From NCBI GenBank assembly GCA_900756605.1, contig CAAEKX010000282.1:1-7991 (forward strand): DNA of 7,991 bases. Reading direction: 5' to 3'. The notes below the pieces were generated by a model. It did not search any database. It worked only from the letters and a program-made list of their open reading frames with translations, and was not told where the DNA came from. Within the stretch, counting starts at the first letter, position 1, and every line of letters starts with the position of its first letter. Origin of the DNA: Coriobacteriia bacterium. GTDB taxonomy: Bacteria; Actinomycetota; Coriobacteriia; Coriobacteriales; QAMH01. Of the stretch, positions 1 to 6,616 are shown piece after piece. A program made the position numbers and the translations under genes.

Positions 1-226
1 CCACCGGCGATGCCCGTGGACGCGGGCCCGACGAAGGGATTGGCCGTCCCAGCCATGAACATGAGAGGAGCGGCAGAGCATCCGTTGAGCGCCCCATGGG
101 CGAACACCGCTGGAAGGCAGCTCTTTGCCCGGAGGGTAAGCCAGCTAAACAGGGAGCTCAACGCCACGCACAGGCAGCACATCGCGAGAATGCCGAGGAT
201 GGGCCAGCCGGGGTAGGACCATACGG
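1..226 (-). pseudogene. C-terminal fragment of a CPBP (CAAX-type) intramembrane protease
   Basis: Read on the minus strand from about base 218 to the window edge, this frame encodes a hydrophobic stretch beginning SYPGWPILGIL and continuing through WLTLRAKSCLPAVFAHGALN to NPFVGP. The order YPGxPxLGI, a membrane segment, WLxLRxxS, PAxxAHGALN and NPxxGP is what I know from the C-terminal third of CPBP-family membrane metalloproteases; the His of AHGALN would be one of the conserved active-site residues. The earlier family motifs (the EExxxR glutamates and the first His motif) should lie upstream but are absent: sequence above about base 220 belongs to an unrelated molybdopterin enzyme. The fragment is GC-rich (about 62-72% in hand-counted blocks), unlike the DNA beside it. 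It runs off the left edge, so its 3' end is not seen. I judge it a front-truncated pseudogene. Family assignment is from motif memory and moderately sure. Confidence 0.6.
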
Positions 227-829
227 GCTGCATCATAGATCAAATCGACATTCGCATCACAGATCTTCGCCGCCCATTCAGGAGTGAACTGCTCTAGGTA
301 TGCCTTGTACTCATCATGTCCATAAGTCCACTTCGAAATGAACTCTTCATCGATCAAGCCTTCTTGGGATATGACGTTGTTCATGGCCAAAGCGAGCGCC
401 CCATCGGTTCCAGGCCGCACAGGGATCCAGATCTTGGTCTTCGAAGCCATCCAAGTAAGCCTTGGATCTATAGTAATGAGCTCACTTCCCCGTTTCTGGC
501 ACTCAACCACCCAGTGACCCAAAGTGCCGTCGGAATTTGAGAACACCGGATTGCATCCCCACACCATAATGGTGTCAGGGCGCCTCCATAGCGGACTGTC
601 ATAGCACTCGTAAAGGAACTGGGACAAATCGCCTATGGGCATGAAACCAAGCTTGAAGACGCACATCATATTACGGGGTATAGCATGCATTGCCGCTTTG
701 GAATGCCAATCCGTTATTGTTGGTGCCGATAAAGGCGCTCATCAACTGACTATAGCCGTTGATATCTCGACCGGTTCCTTGCATATTGTAGATAGCTTGA
801 TTGCCATAATTAACGCCATCGCAAGACAT
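220..829 (-). pseudogene. Broken internal fragment of a molybdopterin oxidoreductase (DMSO reductase family)
   Basis: Two consecutive minus-strand frames together match residues about 121-315 of the intact enzyme at 4298-6616, at roughly 45% identity by eye. Frame one (829-671) carries GTGRDIN and NACYTP and then hits a TAA. Frame two continues from RNMMC with PDTIMVWG, NSDG, GHW, IDPR and RPGTDGALALAM. Restoring one C in the CCCC run at 675-678 joins them into CYTPRNMMC, parallel to CYTTRVIGC in the intact protein, so a single-base deletion explains the break. The Fe-S N-terminus and the whole C-terminal half are missing. Homology begins at about base 808, just after the hydrolase stop, and ends at AARM near base 220, where a CPBP protease fragment takes over in another frame. 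The sequence is still close to functional consensus, so decay looks recent. It is a paralogue, not a duplicate, of the intact enzyme. Confidence 0.88.
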
Positions 830-837
830 CGCTTAGA

Positions 838-1770
838 TCAGAGCTTCTCGATCCTTTCCACCATAAGTTCTATGGCACGCTGTCCCTCGTCTATCTCGAT
901 CATCGACGCCCAGCAATGCCAAAGGCCTTCACCGATCACAAGTTCCACATCCGCACCGGCCTGCTTGGCCTTCTCAGCGAACGCCTTCGCTTCAGGATGA
1001 AACACCTCGCGGGTACCGGAGAAGATCATCATCGGTGCCAGCCCTTCGAGCGGACCGTGAAGAATGCACGGAGGGAAAACCCTTGCATCGCGCAAGTATG
1101 GCGCCCATATTCCTGCAATCTTGCTTAAGCCGCTCATCGCGAGCATCGGATCGATGGGATCTATTCCATCCTTTCCCTCAACCTCATCGGCAATGTCGAT
1201 CCAAGGCGAGATGGCGATAACAAGATTGGGTTGGCGCACGCCTTTATTCAGAGCTATCTGAGCCATCGCGATCGCAAGATGCGCACCTGCGGAATCACCG
1301 ATCAGTATCAATTTAGAGTCATCGGACAGAGAGGATGCATAAGAGAATGCGTCATAGCAAGCGATATAGGCATCCTCATAAGTATGAACGGGCGCCAAGG
1401 GATAGATCGCAACGATAATGCGGCATCGTAGGGTTCTCACTAGCTCGAAGCAGAAATTCCAATGCGGTTCGGCTATCTCCATTATGAAGCCGCCACCATG
1501 GTAGAACACCATCGTAAGATCGCTATCAGAGCTTCCGGAAGGCATGAGCTCGAAAAGTTGCGTTCCGCTGTCGGTAACAAGACTGCGGGTCGATACATCC
1601 CGAGGGACATCACCATCGTACGTAACGGGCAAGCCATCCATCTTCTGAGTCTTATCCATGATCGAATCCAGAACTTCAGGCACGCCGAAAGCATCTTTGG
1701 CCTTGCTCTCCAACAGCGATTCCAGCATCACCTCAGCGGATCGGCTGATCTGCGAAGAATCCTCGAACAT
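838..1770 (-). CDS. HSL-type alpha/beta hydrolase (carboxylesterase-like)
   Basis: Encodes 310 residues, a normal length for the hormone-sensitive-lipase/alpha-beta hydrolase-3 family, whose members mostly hydrolyse carboxylic esters. Visible motifs are the oxyanion-hole HGGG (residues 91-94), the nucleophile elbow GDSAG (158-162, Ser160), an acidic position in SGTREV (Glu255, where many relatives have Asp) and a C-terminal WHCW with the probable catalytic His285. There is no signal peptide, so it should be cytosolic. I chose the ATG at 1770 over the in-frame GTG at 1803 because AAGGAGAG lies 8 bases before it. The gene diverges from the PucR-type regulator at 2110. Directly behind its stop begins the truncated molybdopterin enzyme fragment, so it may once have been the first gene of an operon with that enzyme. 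Substrate is unknown; an ester or ester conjugate metabolised with the neighbouring Mo enzyme is only a guess from context. Confidence 0.88.
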   Translation of the reverse strand: MFEDSSQISRSAEVMLESLLESKAKDAFGVPEVLDSIMDKTQKMDGLPVTYDGDVPRDVSTRSLVTDSGTQLFELMPSGSSDSDLTMVFYHGGGFIMEIAEPHWNFCFELVRTLRCRIIVAIYPLAPVHTYEDAYIACYDAFSYASSLSDDSKLILIGDSAGAHLAIAMAQIALNKGVRQPNLVIAISPWIDIADEVEGKDGIDPIDPMLAMSGLSKIAGIWAPYLRDARVFPPCILHGPLEGLAPMMIFSGTREVFHPEAKAFAEKAKQAGADVELVIGEGLWHCWASMIEIDEGQRAIELMVERIEKL

Positions 1771-1778
1771 AACGGCAA

Positions 1779-1786
1779 CTCTCCTT
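1779..1786 (-). promoter_or_regulatory. Ribosome binding site that sets the hydrolase start
   Basis: AAGGAGAG on the minus strand sits 8 bases ahead of the ATG at 1770. No comparable Shine-Dalgarno sequence precedes the in-frame GTG at 1803, so the shorter 310-residue reading is preferred. Confidence 0.65.
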
Positions 1787-1865
1787 CTCTTCCGTTGCTG
1801 CACATCACGAGTTTCGCGATCGCTCTATATCCTGCACAAACGCGCAATTCCAGCAATCTTGCCCT

Positions 1866-1895
1866 TAATTACCAGCCAGCTTACAAAGCCGTCAA
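1866..1895 (-). promoter_or_regulatory. Possible sigma-70-type promoter for the hydrolase gene
   Basis: On the minus strand TTGACG is followed 18 bases later by TAATTA, a fair match to the -35 and -10 consensus. It would give a leader of roughly 90 bases before the hydrolase ATG. This is a pattern match only; AT-rich intergenic DNA gives such matches by chance. Confidence 0.35.
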
Positions 1896-1936
1896 TACAA
1901 TATGGCTGCAATAATGACCAATGTTTTCATCAAAAG

Positions 1937-2043
1937 TTTGTGCATTGTTGCCCGATGGTGATTCCGCTATGACAATAGATGGTCGACGTCCTTCTTGCTG
2001 GACTACATCTTTATGAAGCGGGTTCTATATGCATTCGCTTTAC
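1937..2043 (+). promoter_or_regulatory. Regulator upstream region with two blocks shared with the Mo operon
   Basis: The 339-base gap between the hydrolase and the regulator holds no credible gene. It contains TTTGTGCATT at 1937-1946, found again at 4110-4119, and ATATGCATTCGCTTTAC at 2027-2043, which resembles ATATGACATTCGTTTAC at 4127-4143 (16 of 18 alignment columns match with one gap on each side). Both blocks appear in the same order and orientation ahead of the regulator and ahead of the Mo operon, so they are candidate binding sites for a common regulator, possibly the regulator encoded here. The spacing between blocks differs (80 versus 7 bases), which weakens the case. Confidence 0.35.
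1945..1973 (+). promoter_or_regulatory. Possible promoter for the PucR-type regulator
   Basis: TTGTTG at 1945-1950 and TATGAC at 1968-1973 are separated by 17 bases, a reasonable sigma-70-like arrangement. The -35 element overlaps the end of the shared TTTGTGCATT block, where a bound protein could act on transcription. The predicted leader of about 130 bases is long. Low certainty. Confidence 0.3.
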
Positions 2044-2109
2044 CCTGACGTACAACACAGAACCAACCCATTTGCTATCATTTGAATTGATCTCGGAAGA
2101 GAGGGTAAT

Positions 2110-3801
2110 ATGGGCATCGAGAAGACAGCGAATCTATATCATTCTATCCGGATGATGGATGGAGAGGACTGGTCGGAAAGAAGGATCATAACCTACGAGA
2201 TGATCGATCATCATCTATCGGAGATCGCCCGGATGTCGCTTCCACCCCATGAGGGTGAAAGATTCCGATGGATGAGGATAATAACATCGGATGCAAAGAA
2301 AAAGACCATCAAACCGAGTGAAGATACCTCGATCCTTAATATCATCGAGCTGAAGGATCTGCCGAACGATACCACTCCGCTTGAAAACGCCCTGATAGTT
2401 TGCGCTCCGGAGCAAGAAAGTGCGATCAGGAAAGCCTTATCGAATACATACGCGATAGCCATAACGAATCGCTCTCTCCATGAAGTCGCATATGCAGTCC
2501 AAGAGTTGTTCGCATCGATATGCCTATGGAACTCGGATCTGATGCAAATGGCGCAGAATGCTTCCAATATCTCGGATTTCTTCCAGAAGGGTGTGCAGAT
2601 AATGGGAGGATTTGCCTGTATGACCGACTTCGATTTTTCGCTGGTGGTCTCGGCGAGCAACGAATCGTCAACGAGCCTCAACCCTCGCAATAAATCGTTG
2701 CTGGAATGCGGAAGATATGACGAGGAATGGCACAGGAGCATCGAGGGGGCTGCAAGCCGGTCCGTCGGACAGATGCAAAACAAGATTGTCGTCGAAAGCG
2801 ATGAAGATAGCTTCACTCTTCATCAAGTCATCATCATGAACGGCAATCCTTGCTTCCACGTGAGCTTCCAGCCGCCATCCGACATGGGGATATACTGCGC
2901 GATGGATCTGTTCACGATATTCTTCACCCATCTGAAGAGCCTCTGCATCAATGAGTCGCAGATAAGACAACTTTCAAGTCCCAAGCAAACCGTATTGAGC
3001 ATGCTCATCGAAGACAGGCCTATTAGCGAACTGTCTCTCGAAGAAGCATTGAGAGGATCGGAGATATGGTGTGCAAAGGGATACACGGTATGCGTGCTGA
3101 AGATAAGCGAACTCGAGAACCCCTATCATAGGAACAGAGTCATCGAAGAAGCCAAACGGATAAATAACGGTAACAACATCTCCTTCATCCATGATGATGA
3201 ACTTGTGGTGATCTCCTATTCAAATTTGACACATTTCTGGAGCGAATTAGGGATGTCCAGCTTCGATAAAATCGACGATACCTACTTCAAACAGATCGGT
3301 CTGCGGATGGGCGCTTCATGCATATTGAACGATATAAAGAGCATCGGCATAGGATATAGACAAGCCATGATCGCCTTGACATACTACGACGCGATCGTCA
3401 ATGAGAGCCTCATGTCCGGTGGATTCGGATGGATCTTGGTATGCCCGTTCACATGGGCGCTACCTTACTATCTCACCGCCGGCAACCATGTCGATCATGT
3501 GCTGGTGGACAGCGCATTTCTGGATAGTCCTGCAATGCAGCTGTATCGTGAAGACAAAGAGACCGGATCAAACCAGATCCAAGTGATATGGACATATCTC
3601 TGCAACGGTGGCAATGTTGCTGCCACTTCAAAAGCCCTGTTCATGCACAGGAATACCGTGAACTACCATGTGAGAAAATATAGTGAACGATTCGGAGTGA
3701 ATCTATCGATCGTGCAGATCCGCAATGCGACGATACTGGATTTCCAGAGAATGTTCGCATATACGAAAACGCTCAAGGATGCTCTGATCGATCATACTTG
3801 A
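2110..3801 (+). CDS. PucR/CdaR-family transcriptional regulator
   Basis: Encodes 563 residues. The C-terminus (about 490-535) has the PucR-type helix-turn-helix: a YLCNGGNVAATSKALFMHRN core followed by TVNYHVRKYSERFG, matching the family pattern of a gapped 'gN...tA..LfvHrNTv.YRl.ri...tG'. Before it, residues about 285-425 look like the degenerate GGDEF-like CdaR region (IGLRMGASCILNDIKSIG followed by YRQAMIAL). Residues 1-280 are less conserved and probably form sensing domains. No membrane segment or signal is seen, so it is a cytosolic one-component regulator. The ATG follows GAGAGGG by 4 bases. The gene diverges from the hydrolase and reads toward the Mo enzyme operon, with only the small zinc-ribbon gene (opposite strand) between, so control of that operon is the natural inference. 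It is AT-rich relative to the window edges (about 38-50% GC in sampled blocks) and uses many AUA codons, suggesting transfer. Ligand unknown. Confidence 0.88.
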   Translation: MGIEKTANLYHSIRMMDGEDWSERRIITYEMIDHHLSEIARMSLPPHEGERFRWMRIITSDAKKKTIKPSEDTSILNIIELKDLPNDTTPLENALIVCAPEQESAIRKALSNTYAIAITNRSLHEVAYAVQELFASICLWNSDLMQMAQNASNISDFFQKGVQIMGGFACMTDFDFSLVVSASNESSTSLNPRNKSLLECGRYDEEWHRSIEGAASRSVGQMQNKIVVESDEDSFTLHQVIIMNGNPCFHVSFQPPSDMGIYCAMDLFTIFFTHLKSLCINESQIRQLSSPKQTVLSMLIEDRPISELSLEEALRGSEIWCAKGYTVCVLKISELENPYHRNRVIEEAKRINNGNNISFIHDDELVVISYSNLTHFWSELGMSSFDKIDDTYFKQIGLRMGASCILNDIKSIGIGYRQAMIALTYYDAIVNESLMSGGFGWILVCPFTWALPYYLTAGNHVDHVLVDSAFLDSPAMQLYREDKETGSNQIQVIWTYLCNGGNVAATSKALFMHRNTVNYHVRKYSERFGVNLSIVQIRNATILDFQRMFAYTKTLKDALIDHT

Positions 3802-4004
3802 TCCGTCTTGAAATCAGATGCCCCAAGGTTGGCATTCGCAGCTCCTACTCCCGGCGGCTTTGGTAGCGCGAACGAGCACTTTTCGCAGCGATCCGACCCT
3901 TCAGGGTTGGCATGCTTGCACTTCGGACACTTCAAAGGATCTGGCTTTGAAGCAGCTCTTCCTTCGCACATCCCGCACCTTGCACACGCATACCCACAGC
4001 CCAT
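3792..4004 (-). CDS. Small cysteine-rich zinc-ribbon protein, function unknown
   Basis: Encodes 70 residues. The N-terminus has Cys3, Cys7, Cys10 and Cys13 (GCGYACARCGMC). The middle has C26-x2-C29-x10-C40-x2-C43 (CPKCKHANPEGSDRCEKC), a classic four-cysteine zinc ribbon; this is followed by ALPKPPGVG and a low-complexity tail. The ATG at 4004 has AAGGAGGG ending 6 bases before it; the TTG at 4010 is too close to that site to be the start. The strong ribosome site and the preserved motif argue for a real gene despite its size. It converges on the regulator, the stop codons overlapping by 10 bases, and diverges from the Mo operon. A role in protein or nucleic acid binding is possible, but nothing here fixes it. 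The first cysteine set may bind a second metal ion. Confidence 0.72.
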   Translation of the reverse strand: MGCGYACARCGMCEGRAASKPDPLKCPKCKHANPEGSDRCEKCSFALPKPPGVGAANANLGASDFKTDQV

Positions 4005-4022
4005 CGTCAACCCTCCTTCATC

Positions 4023-4049
4023 CTATCGAAAGCATCTTGTATTCGATAG
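4023..4049. promoter_or_regulatory. Perfect 8-base inverted repeat, candidate operator
   Basis: CTATCGAA at 4023-4030 and TTCGATAG at 4042-4049 are exact reverse complements around an 11-base spacer. The centre-to-centre distance of 19 bases is close to two helical turns, as expected for a dimeric DNA-binding protein. The element lies between a possible minus-strand -10 box (TAATAT, 4055-4050) and the zinc-ribbon gene's ribosome site, so binding could block that gene. There is no following T run, which argues against a terminator. Confidence 0.45.
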
Positions 4050-4109
4050 ATATTAGAGCCTCGCATGGGTCGCAGCATTTTCAACATTGAACAAAGAACG
4101 CTCTCATCT

Positions 4110-4143
4110 TTTGTGCATTTTGATGCATATGACATTCGTTTAC
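4110..4143 (+). promoter_or_regulatory. Mo operon upstream blocks shared with the regulator's upstream region
   Basis: TTTGTGCATT (4110-4119) repeats exactly the sequence at 1937-1946, and ATATGACATTCGTTTAC (4127-4143) resembles 2027-2043. Between and overlapping them is the palindrome TGCAT-TTTG-ATGCA (4114-4127), a suitable shape for a dimeric regulator. The position, about 155-190 bases before the Mo enzyme start and just upstream of a candidate -10 box, suits an activator site. Assignment to the PucR-type regulator is inference. Confidence 0.38.
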
Positions 4144-4155
4144 GCCTCTTATACT
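4129..4155 (+). promoter_or_regulatory. Possible promoter of the Mo/Fe-S operon
   Basis: TATACT at 4150-4155 is a good -10 match. The best -35 candidate is ATGACA at 4129-4134, giving a short 15-base spacer that would suit an activator-dependent promoter. The predicted leader of about 135 bases contains no clear terminator or recognisable riboswitch. A near palindrome (GGGAGAT/ATATCCC, 4174-4190) lies within it. Confidence 0.25.
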
Positions 4156-4297
4156 TTGAGCCACGAGGCATATGGGAGATCCGATATCCCCTCCCTCTCT
4201 CCAAGACATAACCCCCTGACGACTTGGAAATCGAAGGGATCGAAGACGCCGGACTGTCTCGCCGGTAGATCGAGGAAAAGAGAAGAGGAGTGGCAAT

Positions 4298-6616
4298 ATG
4301 GAACTACAGACTGCGTTCCACGAACGCCCAGAATACACCTACAAGGAGGGAGACCTGACCGTTACGCGCGGAAGCGCATGGTCGGGCCCCGGGTGTCACG
4401 ATGGCTGCGGGGTTCTGATCTACACCGATGACGATGGTAAGCTCATCAAGGTGGAAGGCGATCCCGAGAACCCTTATAACCAAGGTCGTCTATGCGTCAG
4501 ATGCCTCGCTGTGCAAGATGTCGTCAACAGCGAGCAAAGGCTTCAGCATCCAATGAAGCGCGCCCGCGATAAGCGTGGGCAAGACGAGTGGGAGCAGATC
4601 AGCTGGGATGAGGCCTATGATCTCATCTACGAGGGCTTTTCCAAGGCCAAGGCCGAGCATGGGCCCGAGAGCATCATCTTCCAGATGGGCACAGGTCGAG
4701 ACATCAATCCCTGGCTCACCCGTCTGTGCTATTCGATCGGATCACCCAACACCGTATTCGGCATGTCGGGCGAGGCGTGCTACACCACTCGCGTCATCGG
4801 CTGCATGGCAACCTCAGGATGTTTCTGGGTCGGCGATTACGCCCAGCAGTTCATAGATCGCTACGACAATCCTGCATGGAAGTGCCCCGACACGGTCGTT
4901 TTGTGGGGAAACGATCCGCTGATCGCCAATTCTGATGGCATGTACGGGCATTGGCTGATCGATGTCATGAAGCTCGGTGCGAAAGTGATCAATATCGATC
5001 CGCGCGTAAATTGGCTGGCGGCAAAGGCGGATCTCCATCTCCAGATTCGTCCCGGAACCGACGCGGCGCTCGCACTTGGAATGATTAACTATGTCATAAA
5101 GAACGATCTTTACGATCACGAGTTCGTAGAGTATTGGTGTTACGGCTTCGATGAACTAAAGGAACACGTCAAGGGATGGACTCTAGAAAAGGTCTCTGAG
5201 ATAACGTGGATCCCAGAAGAGGAGATCGCGCAGGCGGCAACGATGATCGCGCAAAGTGATGGCGCTATACTCCAATGGGGCGTTGCCCTTGATATGACCA
5301 AAGAGGCACTGCCCACATCCCAGGCGGCATTTCTTCTCTTCTGCATCACTGGCCAGCTCGACACACCTGGTGGAATGGTCATGCCGACAGAGATAATCCG
5401 CTATGCCGGTGGATGGGGATTCGACGAGCTCATCGATCCCGAAGTGGACAAGAAACGCTGTGGCTATGACCACTACAAGCTGCTAGGCGGCTCTATGGCT
5501 ATAACCCATACAGACTCCTTGATCGCACAGTTGGAAACAGATGAGCCTTACAGGCTGAGTGCCGCATGGATCCAGACGACGAACTTCCTTGCCTGCACCT
5601 CTCCTGACCCGAAGCGAACACTGGCAGCCTATAACAAGCTCGACTTCATCGCTGCAGTCGATATGTTCATGACCCCTACGATCATGGCGCTCGCAGATGT
5701 CGTTTTGCCGGTATCCTGCTTCACCGAGAAGGATGGACTGCGTGTCGGAGACGGTTTCCAGCGCTTTGAGACGATAAACAAGGCCTCTGATCCGAAAGAC
5801 ACAAAATCCGATATCGAGATCAATCTGGAACTTGGAAGGCGATTCAATCCTGAGGGGTGGCCGTGGGATAATGCACAGGAGGTTCTCGGTGCTGTCATCA
5901 AGCAGAAGGGCGGTCTCGATAAGACCTTTGCCGAAGCCCGTGCGATGGCTCCCGCATATCAGCCTTTTGAATACCATCGGTACAAGACCGGCAAGTTGCG
6001 TCCCGACGGCAACCCAGGATTCAATACTCCCACAGGGCGAATAGAGCTGTGGTCCACGTTCTTTAATGCATGGGATCTTGAGCCGATGCCCTATTTCGAG
6101 GAACCGGAGCCCTCTCCTTACTCCACGCCGGATTTATCTGAGAAGTATCCTCTGATCCTCACCACCAGCGCCCGATCTTGGTGGTCGTTCCATTCGGAGC
6201 ACAGGCAGATCCCGAGCCTGAGGGCGCATAAGCCTTGGCCGACCATTGAAGTGCATCCACTGACTGCAGCAGAAAATGGTCTCAAAGACGGCGATTGGTG
6301 CTGGATAGAGAACGATCGTGGTCGCTGCAAGCGCGTAGTGAAGACGACTGAGATCGTCGATCCGAAGGTCGTTTCGGCAGATCATGGTTGGTGGCTGCCA
6401 GAAGAGCCCGGCTCTGTCGAGGAAGGTTTATACGGCGTATGGGACCTCAACGTGAACAGCCTGCTGAAGTGGCGCAGTGGAGTGTCCGGATTGGGTTCGA
6501 ACTACAAGACCACGATATGTCGGATTTATCCCGTGGGGAACGACGATCAGCACAACGTATGGACGAGCGAACAGGCATACAACTATGTCTCTAAGGAGGT
6601 TGGGCAATGGGAGTAG
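4298..6616 (+). CDS. Cytosolic molybdopterin oxidoreductase, DMSO reductase family (catechol dehydroxylase/transhydroxylase-like)
   Basis: Encodes 772 residues, a full-length bis-MGD enzyme. The Fe-S region shows C33-x3-C37 and GRLCVRC (C66-x2-C69); the usual first cysteine of CxxCxxxC is Gly30, and Cys69 replaces the common Gly of GRLCxKG, so C33, C37, C66 and C69 may hold the 4Fe-4S cluster. SGEACYTTR places Cys161 as the likely Mo ligand. Pterin-binding landmarks include WGNDP, NSDGMYGHW, IDPR (234-236 region) and RPGTDAALAL (251-260). TPTGRIELWS (577-586), FHSEHRQIP and the HPLTAAENGLKDGDW (653-667) C-terminal domain complete the fold. There is no Tat signal or N-terminal membrane segment, so it acts in the cytosol. 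The ATG follows GAAGAGGAG by 7 bases. The next gene overlaps by 10 bases and encodes its probable electron-transfer partner. Relatives include transhydroxylase, acetylene hydratase and gut dehydroxylases; which reaction and substrate apply cannot be read here. Confidence 0.9.
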   Translation: MELQTAFHERPEYTYKEGDLTVTRGSAWSGPGCHDGCGVLIYTDDDGKLIKVEGDPENPYNQGRLCVRCLAVQDVVNSEQRLQHPMKRARDKRGQDEWEQISWDEAYDLIYEGFSKAKAEHGPESIIFQMGTGRDINPWLTRLCYSIGSPNTVFGMSGEACYTTRVIGCMATSGCFWVGDYAQQFIDRYDNPAWKCPDTVVLWGNDPLIANSDGMYGHWLIDVMKLGAKVINIDPRVNWLAAKADLHLQIRPGTDAALALGMINYVIKNDLYDHEFVEYWCYGFDELKEHVKGWTLEKVSEITWIPEEEIAQAATMIAQSDGAILQWGVALDMTKEALPTSQAAFLLFCITGQLDTPGGMVMPTEIIRYAGGWGFDELIDPEVDKKRCGYDHYKLLGGSMAITHTDSLIAQLETDEPYRLSAAWIQTTNFLACTSPDPKRTLAAYNKLDFIAAVDMFMTPTIMALADVVLPVSCFTEKDGLRVGDGFQRFETINKASDPKDTKSDIEINLELGRRFNPEGWPWDNAQEVLGAVIKQKGGLDKTFAEARAMAPAYQPFEYHRYKTGKLRPDGNPGFNTPTGRIELWSTFFNAWDLEPMPYFEEPEPSPYSTPDLSEKYPLILTTSARSWWSFHSEHRQIPSLRAHKPWPTIEVHPLTAAENGLKDGDWCWIENDRGRCKRVVKTTEIVDPKVVSADHGWWLPEEPGSVEEGLYGVWDLNVNSLLKWRSGVSGLGSNYKTTICRIYPVGNDDQHNVWTSEQAYNYVSKEVGQWE

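Noticed and set aside
1462..1914. A 150-residue plus-strand frame over the hydrolase start and upstream region
   Set aside because: Antisense to the HGGG-containing part of the hydrolase, no motif and no ribosome site.
2211..2816. A 201-residue minus-strand frame inside the regulator gene
   Set aside because: It lies wholly antisense to a clear PucR-type gene, shows no recognisable domain and is a by-product of that gene's codon pattern.
3808..4090. Plus-strand frames of 82 and 90 residues over the zinc-ribbon gene
   Set aside because: The minus strand carries a strong ribosome site and regularly spaced cysteine pairs; the plus frames have neither.
4174..4190. Near palindrome GGGAGAT-CCG-ATATCCC in the Mo operon leader as an operator
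   Set aside because: Short, imperfect and found in no other upstream region here; too weak to list as a site.
4298..4400. A possible Tat signal peptide on the Mo enzyme
   Set aside because: The N-terminus has no twin-arginine motif and no hydrophobic stretch before the Fe-S cysteines.
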